Assembly (NCBI RefSeq): GCF_900188105.1
Contig: NZ_FZNP01000003.1
Location: 186,001-250,000, forward strand
DNA from: Actinomadura mexicana
GTDB taxonomy: Bacteria > Actinomycetota > Actinomycetes > Streptosporangiales > Streptosporangiaceae
DNA length: 64,000 nt
Reading direction: 5' to 3'
Shown one piece after another: positions 48,817 through 55,161 of the stretch. Every line of letters begins with the position of its first letter. Positions within the stretch are counted from its first letter, which is position 1. Position numbers and translations under genes: made by a program. The notes under the pieces were generated by a model. The model made no database searches, had not been told where the DNA came from, and worked only from the letters and a program-made list of their open reading frames with translations.

Positions 48817-49260
48817 ATGGACCCCAGTGACGGGCCCGGTGCTCCCCGGGGTCCCGGCAGGGAACGGTGGCTCGACGCCGCCGCCGGACCGATCGTCCGT
48901 CCCTATGCGGTGACGCGCGGCCGCACCCGGCCGAGCGGCGAGCCGCTCGACATCGTGGCGATCCTCGTCGCGACCGGGCGGCCGCCGCCCGAGCCCGCCC
49001 GGCTCTCGCGCCAGCAGCGCCGGCTGCTGGCGCTGTGCCGGCGCCCGCACGCCCTCGCCGACCTCGCCTCGGATCTGAGCCTTCCCTTCGGGGTGATCCG
49101 GGTGCTGGCCGGCGACCTGCTCGACTCCGGCCTCCTGGAAGTCCAGCGATGGTCCCCGGCGCCGTCGCCGTCCGGGCCGTTCGGCCCGGCGACCGCGCTC
49201 CAGCCGCACAACGACCCGAACCTGCTCAGGAGGGTGCTCGATGAACTCCGCGCGCTCTGA
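48817..49260 (+). CDS. cvnC: conservon DUF742 protein CvnC
   Basis: A 147-residue protein of the DUF742 type: WLDAAAGPIVRPYAVTRGRTRPSGEPLDIVAILVATG, then a winged-helix-like part LSRQQRRLLALCRRPHALADLASDLSLPFGVIRVLAGDLLDSGLLEV, ending in LLRRVLDELRAL. It could bind DNA or protein partners. Overlaps cvnD by 20 bases, keeping the order A-B-C-D. Confidence 0.95.
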   Translation: MDPSDGPGAPRGPGRERWLDAAAGPIVRPYAVTRGRTRPSGEPLDIVAILVATGRPPPEPARLSRQQRRLLALCRRPHALADLASDLSLPFGVIRVLAGDLLDSGLLEVQRWSPAPSPSGPFGPATALQPHNDPNLLRRVLDELRAL

Positions 49261-49873
49261 CGCCCCGCCCCCCGCCACCGCGGAACCGGACGAGCCCGAC
49301 GACCGGGCGAACGGTCCGCGCGTCGCGCTGAAGATCCTCGTCGCCGGAGGGTTCGGCGTCGGGAAGACGACGCTGGTCGGCGCGGTCAGCGAGATCCGCC
49401 CGCTGCGCACCGAGGAGGCGCTGACCGACGTGAGCGTCGGCGTCGACGACCTCGACGGCGTGGCCGCCAAGACCACCACGACCGTGGCGATGGACTTCGG
49501 GCGCATCACGCTGCGCGACGGCGTCGCCATCTACCTGTTCGGGACGCCCGGCCAGGAGCGGTTCTGGTTCATGTGGAACGAGCTGTCGCGCGGCGCGCTC
49601 GGCGCGGTCGTCCTCGCCGACACGCGGCGGCTGATGGCGAGCTTCGCCTCGATCGACTACTTCGAGCGCAAGGGCACGCCGTTCGTCGTCGCCGTCAACT
49701 GCTTCGACGACGCCGACCGCTACGATGCGCCCGAGATCCGGACGGCCCTGGACATCGATCCCCACGTCCCCGTCCTGCTGTGCGACGCCCGCCGGACGGT
49801 GTCGGCGAAGCAGGTGCTCGTCTCGCTGGTCGAGCACGCGCTGCGGCTCGCGGGCGGCACCCGGCACGCGTAG
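49241..49873 (+). CDS. cvnD: conservon small GTPase CvnD
   Basis: A 210-residue Ras-like GTPase: P-loop AGGFGVGKTTLV, KTTTTVAMDFGRI switch region, G3 GTPGQERFWF, G4 in VNCFDDAD (N-x-x-D relaxed), and helix VSAKQVLVSLVEHAL. Together with CvnABC it forms a membrane-associated complex resembling eukaryotic G-protein receptors that affects development and secondary metabolism in streptomycetes. The target here is unknown. It converges with the HxlR gene 8 bases away. Confidence 0.95.
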   Translation: MNSARSDAPPPATAEPDEPDDRANGPRVALKILVAGGFGVGKTTLVGAVSEIRPLRTEEALTDVSVGVDDLDGVAAKTTTTVAMDFGRITLRDGVAIYLFGTPGQERFWFMWNELSRGALGAVVLADTRRLMASFASIDYFERKGTPFVVAVNCFDDADRYDAPEIRTALDIDPHVPVLLCDARRTVSAKQVLVSLVEHALRLAGGTRHA

Positions 49874-49880
49874 CCGCCCG

Positions 49881-50417
49881 TCAGCCCCCGGATCCGCCGC
49901 GCTGGCCCTCCGCGGACCCCCCGTCGCCCTCCTCGCCGTCCTGCATGCCCGGCGGGCCCATGACGATCTCGTCCACCGCGACGTCGTGACCGTCCGCGCA
50001 TCTGACCTGCGCCGTCACGCGCTCGCCGCAGCGGGCGTGCGTCAGCATGACCTGGCGCCCCTCCTCGTGGGGGAGGTAGGTCTCGCCGAACTCCATGAGG
50101 CTGACGAGGGTGGGCGCGAGATCCAGGCCCATCTTGGTCAGGTGGTACTCGTACCGCGTGCGCTGCCCCGGCTCCTGGTAGGGCTCCCTGGTGAGCAGGC
50201 CGGCGTCGACGAGATGGCGCAGCCGGGCGGTGACGGCCGACTCGGTCATGCCGAGGTTGCGCACGAAGTCGCCGAAACGGTTCGTCCCGAAGAAGGCCTC
50301 GCTGAGCACCAGCACCGCCGACGGCGGGCCGAGCGCGGCGAGCGTCCTCGCGACCGGGCAGTTCTGCATCGACCAGGCGTCACGGTCGGCGAAGTGCCCT
50401 TCAAGTGAGATTGTCAC
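49881..50417 (-). CDS. HxlR-family transcriptional regulator
   Basis: A 178-residue HxlR regulator: NCPVARTLAALGPPSAVLVLSEAFFGTNRFGDFVRNLGMTESAVTARLRHLVDAGLLTREPY winged helix with the early Cys often used for redox or electrophile sensing, then a helical end and an acidic Gly-rich tail. GTG 50417 begins exactly where transcription from TATAGT (50424-50429, minus strand) is expected, so the messenger is probably leaderless. Divergent from the exporter at 50483, with a shared operator. Confidence 0.9.
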   Translation of the reverse strand: MTISLEGHFADRDAWSMQNCPVARTLAALGPPSAVLVLSEAFFGTNRFGDFVRNLGMTESAVTARLRHLVDAGLLTREPYQEPGQRTRYEYHLTKMGLDLAPTLVSLMEFGETYLPHEEGRQVMLTHARCGERVTAQVRCADGHDVAVDEIVMGPPGMQDGEEGDGGSAEGQRGGSGG

Positions 50418-50435
50418 CCTTCCACTATAAACCTG

Positions 50436-50500
50436 CTGACTTTGCTTGACCAAAGTCAGGGCGCTCGCTAGCCTCCCTGACTATGGTGGAACAAAGTCAG
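50436..50500. promoter_or_regulatory. HxlR operator and divergent leaderless promoters
   Basis: CTGACTTTG (50436-50444) and CAAAGTCAG (50451-50459) form a perfect 9-bp dyad; a third CAAAGTCAG copy (50492-50500) lies inside the first codons of the exporter. Rightward promoter: TTGACC (50446-50451), 17 bases, TAGCCT (50469-50474), about 8 bases before ATG 50483 and no ribosome site. Leftward: TTGGTC, 18 bases, TATAGT ending 7 bases before GTG 50417. Repressor binding would block both. Confidence 0.8.
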
Positions 50501-51919
50501 GTGCGCGGCACGGGCCGGGTCCGCAGGGGTCCGGTGCTCGCGGTGCTCTCCGTCGCCTCCTTCATGGCGGGCCTCGACCTGTTCATCGTCAACGTGGCGT
50601 TCACCGACATCGGCCGCGACTTCGCCGGGGAGTCGATGGCCGACCTGACGTGGGTGCTCAACGGATACGCGATCGTGTTCGCCGCCCTGCTGGTGCCGCT
50701 CGGCCGGCTCGCCGACCGCTACGGCCGCAAGGCCGGCCTCCTCCTCGGCCTGACCGTCTTCACCCTCGCCTCCCAGGCGTGCGCCGCCGCCCCGTCGCTG
50801 TGGTGGCTCGTCGCCTTCCGCGTCGTGCAGGCCGCGGGCGCCGCGGCGCTCATCCCCACCAGCCTCGGGCTGCTGCTGTCGGCGTTCCCGGCGGAGCGGC
50901 GCGGCGGGGCGGTGCGGGTCTGGTCGGCGGCCTCGGCGATCGCCGCCGCGGCCGGGCCGGCGGTCGGCGGCGTCCTGGTGGACGTCTCCTGGCGCTGGGT
51001 GTTCGAGGTCAACGTCCCCATCGGGATCGCGGCGGTGCTGCTCGCGGCCCGCCTGGTGCCCGACTCGCGCGAGGGCGTGACGGCCCGCGTCCCCGACCTG
51101 CCCGGGACCGCCGTGGCGACCGCGGCGATCGCGCTGCTGGCGCTCGGCGTGGTGAAGGTCAACGACTGGCCGGGCGAGCGGACGATCCTCGTGGCCGCCG
51201 CCGCGCTGCTCGGCCTCGCCTGGTTCTGGCTGCGCTCCCTGCGCCACCCCGCGCCGGTGATCGAGCCCGCGCTGCTGGCCGTCCGCACCTTCTTCTGGTC
51301 CAACGCCGCGGTCCTGCTGTTCACCGTCGCGTTCGCCGCCAACCTGCTGCTCGGCGTGCTGTGGATGCAGCAGGTCTGGCACTACTCGCCGATCCGCACC
51401 GGGCTCGCCGTCGCGCCCGGCCCCCTGATGGTCCCCGTGATGGCGCTCATCGCCGGACGCCTCGCCGCGCGCGTCCCGGTCGGGCTGATCACCGCCGTCG
51501 GGTGCATGCTGTGCGCGTTCGGCGTCGTCCTGATCGCGATGAGCCTGGGCCCGGCGCCGGCCTACGCCGCCGAGATGCTGCCGGGCTGGCTCGTCGGCGG
51601 GACGGGCGTCGGGCTCGCCCTGCCCACCATCCTGTCCGCCGCCGCGGTCGAGCTGCCGCCCCACCGCTACGCGACGGGCAGCGCCGTGGTGAACATGAGC
51701 CGGCAGATCGGCGCGGTGCTCGGCGTCAGCCTCGCCGTCGCGGTCCTCGGCACCCCGCGCGGCTACCCGGGCGCCCACACCGCCTACGTCCACGCCTGGC
51801 TGATGGTCGGCGCGTTCATGGTGATCGCAGCGATCGCCGCCCTTGGCATGACCCCGCGCCGGCTCCGGCCGTCCCGTCCCGTCCCCGAGCCAGAAACGGA
51901 AGTGATCGCCCGCGCCTGA
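50483..51919 (+). CDS. DHA2-family multidrug efflux MFS transporter
   Basis: A 478-residue, 14-helix drug:proton antiporter of the EmrB/QacA type. Motif A is LGRLADRYGRKAGLL between helices 2 and 3; motif D-like DLFIVNVAFTDIG in helix 1; motif C AIAAAAGPAVGGVLVDVSWRWVFEVNVPIG in helix 5; GTGVGLALPTI late. Complete, in contrast to the two MFS remnants elsewhere in the window. ATG 50483 has no ribosome site; a leaderless transcript is likely. Expression is probably relieved when HxlR leaves the CTGACTTTG operator. Confidence 0.93.
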   Translation: MVEQSQVRGTGRVRRGPVLAVLSVASFMAGLDLFIVNVAFTDIGRDFAGESMADLTWVLNGYAIVFAALLVPLGRLADRYGRKAGLLLGLTVFTLASQACAAAPSLWWLVAFRVVQAAGAAALIPTSLGLLLSAFPAERRGGAVRVWSAASAIAAAAGPAVGGVLVDVSWRWVFEVNVPIGIAAVLLAARLVPDSREGVTARVPDLPGTAVATAAIALLALGVVKVNDWPGERTILVAAAALLGLAWFWLRSLRHPAPVIEPALLAVRTFFWSNAAVLLFTVAFAANLLLGVLWMQQVWHYSPIRTGLAVAPGPLMVPVMALIAGRLAARVPVGLITAVGCMLCAFGVVLIAMSLGPAPAYAAEMLPGWLVGGTGVGLALPTILSAAAVELPPHRYATGSAVVNMSRQIGAVLGVSLAVAVLGTPRGYPGAHTAYVHAWLMVGAFMVIAAIAALGMTPRRLRPSRPVPEPETEVIARA

Positions 51920-51993
51920 CACCCCTCCTTGACACGGGAAACGGGCGAAGCCTTGACCCGGACCGCGAGGCCCGGTTCGTCCGTACCCCGCAC

Positions 51994-52032
51994 AGCAGGC
52001 ACCTCATCCGGAGAGGTGCCTGCTGTATTTAT
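51994..52032 (+). terminator. Rho-independent terminator of the exporter
   Basis: Perfect 12-bp stem AGCAGGCACCTC (51994-52005) and GAGGTGCCTGCT (52013-52024), 7-base loop, followed by GTATTTATT. Confidence 0.9.
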
Positions 52033-52033
52033 T

Positions 52034-52085
52034 GTGCTTTCTGGGGCGGTCGGCGCCTGGGGGCGCCGACCGCCCCAGAAAGCAC
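52034..52085. repeat. 24-bp perfect stem-loop
   Basis: Bases 52034-52057 and 52062-52085 are perfect inverse complements, with a 4-base loop TGGG; the stem begins GTGCTTTCTGGGG. It directly follows the exporter terminator. The rest of the gap to 52270 holds no gene; it has TCGCGATCGC-like sequences of unknown purpose. Confidence 0.9.
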
Positions 52086-52270
52086 GTGCGATCGCTGCAT
52101 CGCCTCGGTTCGCCTGGCGGCTCACTCGGCGATCAGGTTCTCGCAGGCTCGAACCTGGCTTCGCTCGCGATCGCGACGGTTCGGCTTGTTGGTGGTTGCT
52201 GTGGTGGCTGAGGTCGTCGCGTCCGACGGTTGCGGTTTGCGCGGTTGCGAGGTGTCGCTGTCTCGGGCTC

Positions 52271-52495
52271 TCAGTCCTCGGTGTAGGCGAGGAGGTCGCC
52301 GGGCTGGCAGCCTAGTTCGCGGCAGAGGGCGCTGAGGGTGGTGAACCGGATCGCCTTCGCGCGGCCGTTCTTCAGGATGGAGAGGTTCACGGGGGTCACG
52401 CCCACGCGTTCGGCCAGTTCGACCAGGGTGATGCCGCGGTCGGCGAGGATCGCGTCCAGGTGGACGGTGATCTGGTGGGGATCCTCGGGCGGCAT
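52271..52495 (-). CDS. XRE/Cro-type helix-turn-helix regulator, YozG-like
   Basis: A 74-residue one-domain DNA-binding protein: ILADRGITLVELAERVGVTPVNLSILKNGRAKAIRFTTLSALCRELGCQPGDLLAY spans the full five-helix Cro fold of the YozG type, commonly partnered with DUF2975 membrane proteins. Its start overlaps the stop of the DUF2975 gene by one base. It probably binds the perfect palindrome upstream of the operon (53123-53153). Confidence 0.93.
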   Translation of the reverse strand: MPPEDPHQITVHLDAILADRGITLVELAERVGVTPVNLSILKNGRAKAIRFTTLSALCRELGCQPGDLLAYTED

Positions 52496-53100
52496 CAGAC
52501 CAGGCCCTCGGTGTCGGCGCGCAGGCGGGCGCCGTGCCCGAACGCCCCGGCCAGCGCCGCGATGAGGACGGCCAGCAGGACGTCCGAGGCCCGCATCATG
52601 AAGCCGACCTCGACCGCCGGCGCGAGCGGAGTGCCGCTGACCAGCGCGTTCGTCGTGACCATGTCGAGTGCGGGGGCGGCGGTGCCGAGCAGCAGGACGG
52701 CGGTGGAGATCGCGAAGAGCCGCCGGACGTTCGCCGGGACGAAGACGTCGCCGGTGCGGAGGGTCGCGGCCATCCGCATCAGGATCGACAGGATCACGAT
52801 GACCAGCACGGCCCGGGCGACCTCGGGGGCGGCGAGCAGCACGCGGTCCCCCAGACCGGGGTCGCCGACCGCCAGTTCGGCGTGGTGGGTGCCGCGCAGG
52901 GTCGTCCCGCCGGAGGCGAGGTGCGGCACCTGCGCGGTGGAGCGGAGGCTGACGTCGCGGGTGTCGACCGGCGGGAAGGGGCCGGTCACACCGAGGATCG
53001 GGAAGAGGGCCTGGAAGAGCCCGACCAGCAGCAGGCCGAGCCCGATGAGCAGCTCCAGGACATGGCTGTCGAACCGGGACCAGAGCGTCGCCGGGGTCAT
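52495..53100 (-). CDS. DUF2975 membrane protein
   Basis: A 201-residue protein with four hydrophobic helices: LELLIGLGLLLVGLFQALFPIL, RAVLVIVILSILMRMAATL, LFAISTAVLLLGTAAPAL and DVLLAVLIAALAGAFGHGA; between the first two lies an outside region with SLRSTAQVPHL. RTGDVFVPANVRRLFAIS is the DUF2975 hallmark (GxxF-x-x-x-N-x-x-R-L). GAGGAG precedes ATG 53100. First gene of a two-gene operon with the XRE regulator, probably a membrane sensor-regulator pair of unknown signal. Confidence 0.88.
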   Translation of the reverse strand: MTPATLWSRFDSHVLELLIGLGLLLVGLFQALFPILGVTGPFPPVDTRDVSLRSTAQVPHLASGGTTLRGTHHAELAVGDPGLGDRVLLAAPEVARAVLVIVILSILMRMAATLRTGDVFVPANVRRLFAISTAVLLLGTAAPALDMVTTNALVSGTPLAPAVEVGFMMRASDVLLAVLIAALAGAFGHGARLRADTEGLV

Positions 53101-53122
53101 GGGTCGTCTCCTCGGGGGGGCG

Positions 53123-53153
53123 TATCGTTTATCGATAATAACGATAAACGATA
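53123..53153 (-). promoter_or_regulatory. palindromic operator of DUF2975-XRE operon
   Basis: Perfect 12-bp inverted repeat TATCGTTTATCG (53123-53134) and CGATAAACGATA (53142-53153) with a 7-base AT-only spacer, itself made of TATCG half-sites. AT-rich island in GC-rich DNA, 23-53 bases upstream of the DUF2975 start. Confidence 0.85.
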
Positions 53154-53199
53154 TGGTGCCGTCAAGCCCCCGGTCGTCCCGTGGACGGCCGGGCGGCGG

Positions 53200-53769
53200 T
53201 CAGGGGACCGCGCCGTCGAGGATCACGCGGAGCTGCTCGGCGCGGCCGCCGGTGATGGCGCCCTCCCGGGCGCGGGTGGCGATCTTGTGTCGCAGGGAGG
53301 CGACGTCCGCGCGGCTCCGCTCCCCGTGGTCGAGCATCCGCTCGATCACGTTGCCGAGGTCGAGCCCGACGTCGTCGCGGACGTCCCCGGCGGCCACGCC
53401 CTGGTCCACGGCATGCCGCAGCCTCACCAGGACCTCGTCGATGCCCGGTTCCGCGGGCGGCGGCTCCTGGGGGGGCGGCCCGGAGGCGGTCGATCCGGGC
53501 GGCGGCCAGGGTGTGCGCGGACTGGACGTCTCGGGCGGGAACGGTTCGGAGGGGGACGTCGCGGGCGGGGACGCCGCCTGGAGCGGGAGCAGTCGCCCGG
53601 CGGAGCCGTCGCGGCTGGAGAGGGTGTCGCCCATCCCGAGGACGAGGACCGTCGCCGCCACGATCGTGGCGACGGCCCCGGCCAGCGCGAGCCAGGGGAA
53701 GCGGGCGGCGGGCGACCTGCGGGGGAGGACCTCGCGCCGCCACGCCGCGGTGTCCCGTTCGCCCGTCAT
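53200..53769 (-). CDS. membrane protein with kinase-associated C-terminal domain
   Basis: A 189-residue protein with one helix (FPWLALAGAVATIVAATVLVLGM), a Pro/Ser-rich outside linker and a C-terminal helical domain: VLVRLRHAVDQGVAAGDVRDDVGLDLGNVIERML, then LRHKIATRAREGAITGGRAEQLRVIL. That domain is clearly homologous to the end of the kinase at 53766. ATG 53769 overlaps the kinase stop (ATGA). It may be a second extracellular sensor of the same ligand as the kinase. Confidence 0.75.
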   Translation of the reverse strand: MTGERDTAAWRREVLPRRSPAARFPWLALAGAVATIVAATVLVLGMGDTLSSRDGSAGRLLPLQAASPPATSPSEPFPPETSSPRTPWPPPGSTASGPPPQEPPPAEPGIDEVLVRLRHAVDQGVAAGDVRDDVGLDLGNVIERMLDHGERSRADVASLRHKIATRAREGAITGGRAEQLRVILDGAVP

Positions 53770-54998
53770 GCCTGGGCGGTCGCGAGGACGCGGTTCAGTT
53801 CGGCGGCGAGCCCGGGGGACAGGCCGCGCTCCCTCCGCCGCGTGATGATCTTGTCCCGCAGTTCGGCGATCCGGCCGCCGACGTCGACGCCGCGGTCGGC
53901 GGTGAGGTCGTTCTCCAGGTTCGTGATGACGTTGTCGAGGTCGATCGCGACGTCGGAGCGGATCTCGCCCGCGGCGTAGCCGCGGCTGACGATGGGGCGC
54001 AGCCGCCCCAGCGCGTCGGTGACGCGGGGAGCGCCCGCCGGCGGGCGCGTCCGGAGCGTCGGCACGGGAGCCGGCGGGGCGGCGCCGGTCCGCGCCGGGG
54101 CCGGGAGGGCCACCGGGGAGCGCGGCGCCGACAGCAGGACCGCCGCGGCGGCCGTGACCGGGATCGCCACGACCAGGGCCAGCGCGGCGAGGCGGGCGCT
54201 CCCGCGGCGGGCGGGCCCGGGCGGCGGGGGAGGCGGGGGCGGGGCACTCGTCCGACGGTCGTCGGGACGGGCCCTGCCCGAGGTGATGAACAGGGCGCTC
54301 GGCGGCCCCTCGTCGCGGACGAGCGCAGCGGCGACCTCGGCGGCGGACGGGGCGTCCGGGCCCAGGCAGCGGACGGCGAGCGCGGACGGTTCTCCGGCCG
54401 CCCCCGGGCCGAGGCAGGCGGCGATGACGGCGCCCAGCGCGCGCACGTCGCCGGCCTCGGTGGCGGCGCCTCCTGTGCCGCCGCCCGCCGCCGCGCGGAC
54501 GACGCCGCCGATGCCGGTGTCGGCGACCTTCACATCGACGCCGGCGCCGGCGCCGGCGTCGCCGTCGACCAGCACGACCTTGTCCGGCGTGAGATCGCCG
54601 TGCGTCACGCCCGCGCTGTGCGCGGCCTCCAGCGCGCCCGCGATCTGGGCGCAGACGGCGGCCGCCTCGGGCGCGGCGAGCGGTCCGCGCCGCAGCCGGT
54701 CGGTGAGGGTCTCGCCGACCAGGAACTCGGTCACGACGAAGGACGCGAGCCGCCCGGACGCGTCGCGGGTCTGGTCGCTGTCGAAGACGGTCTCCAGCGC
54801 GGCGTGGGAAAGCGCGGCGGCGCGGTTCACGCCCCTCCGGAACTCCCGCTGCGAACCGGTGGACGCGGGCGTCAGGACCTTCACCGCGACGGGACGGCCC
54901 AGCAACTCGTCCCAGGCGCGCCAGACCTCCATCGTCCGGCCGCCGTCGAGGCGTTCCACGAGGCGGTAGCGCTCCGTCAGCCGCAGTCCCGTTTCCAC
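53766..54998 (-). CDS. degenerate Ser/Thr protein kinase (likely pseudokinase) with extracellular domain
   Basis: A 410-residue membrane protein. N-terminal kinase-like domain: LVERLDGGRTMEVWRAWDELLGRPVAVKVL (Gly loop weak, VAVK Lys kept), HGDLTPDKVVLV in place of HRDLKPxN (catalytic Lys and Mg-binding Asn lost), VADTGIGG for DFG (Asp kept), no APE end, shortened C-lobe. Then a Pro-rich linker, helix LAALALVVAIPVTAAAAVLL and an outside helical domain IRSDVAIDLDNVITNLENDL-x(11)-IAELRDKIITRRRERG. It likely binds ATP weakly or acts as a scaffold. Confidence 0.8.
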   Translation of the reverse strand: METGLRLTERYRLVERLDGGRTMEVWRAWDELLGRPVAVKVLTPASTGSQREFRRGVNRAAALSHAALETVFDSDQTRDASGRLASFVVTEFLVGETLTDRLRRGPLAAPEAAAVCAQIAGALEAAHSAGVTHGDLTPDKVVLVDGDAGAGAGVDVKVADTGIGGVVRAAAGGGTGGAATEAGDVRALGAVIAACLGPGAAGEPSALAVRCLGPDAPSAAEVAAALVRDEGPPSALFITSGRARPDDRRTSAPPPPPPPPGPARRGSARLAALALVVAIPVTAAAAVLLSAPRSPVALPAPARTGAAPPAPVPTLRTRPPAGAPRVTDALGRLRPIVSRGYAAGEIRSDVAIDLDNVITNLENDLTADRGVDVGGRIAELRDKIITRRRERGLSPGLAAELNRVLATAQA

Positions 54999-55116
54999 TG
55001 GACGTCACCCTCGTCGCACTCCGGTGCCGGGCGCGGTCCCCGGCTCGCCAGGAGGTACGCGCCGCCGGCCCCGGCGGGTTCGACCCGCCCGCCCGCGACG
55101 GCGGAGCCGGTACGCG

Positions 55117-55154
55117 GTGATCGCGCCGGCCGGGGCGGCGGCCGGCGCGATCAC
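55117..55154 (-). terminator. terminator of the indolepyruvate oxidoreductase gene
   Basis: Perfect 15-bp stem GTGATCGCGCCGGCC (55117-55131) and GGCCGGCGCGATCAC (55140-55154), 8-base loop, 8 bases beyond the gene's stop in its reading direction. Confidence 0.8.
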
Positions 55155-55161
55155 CTGAGCG

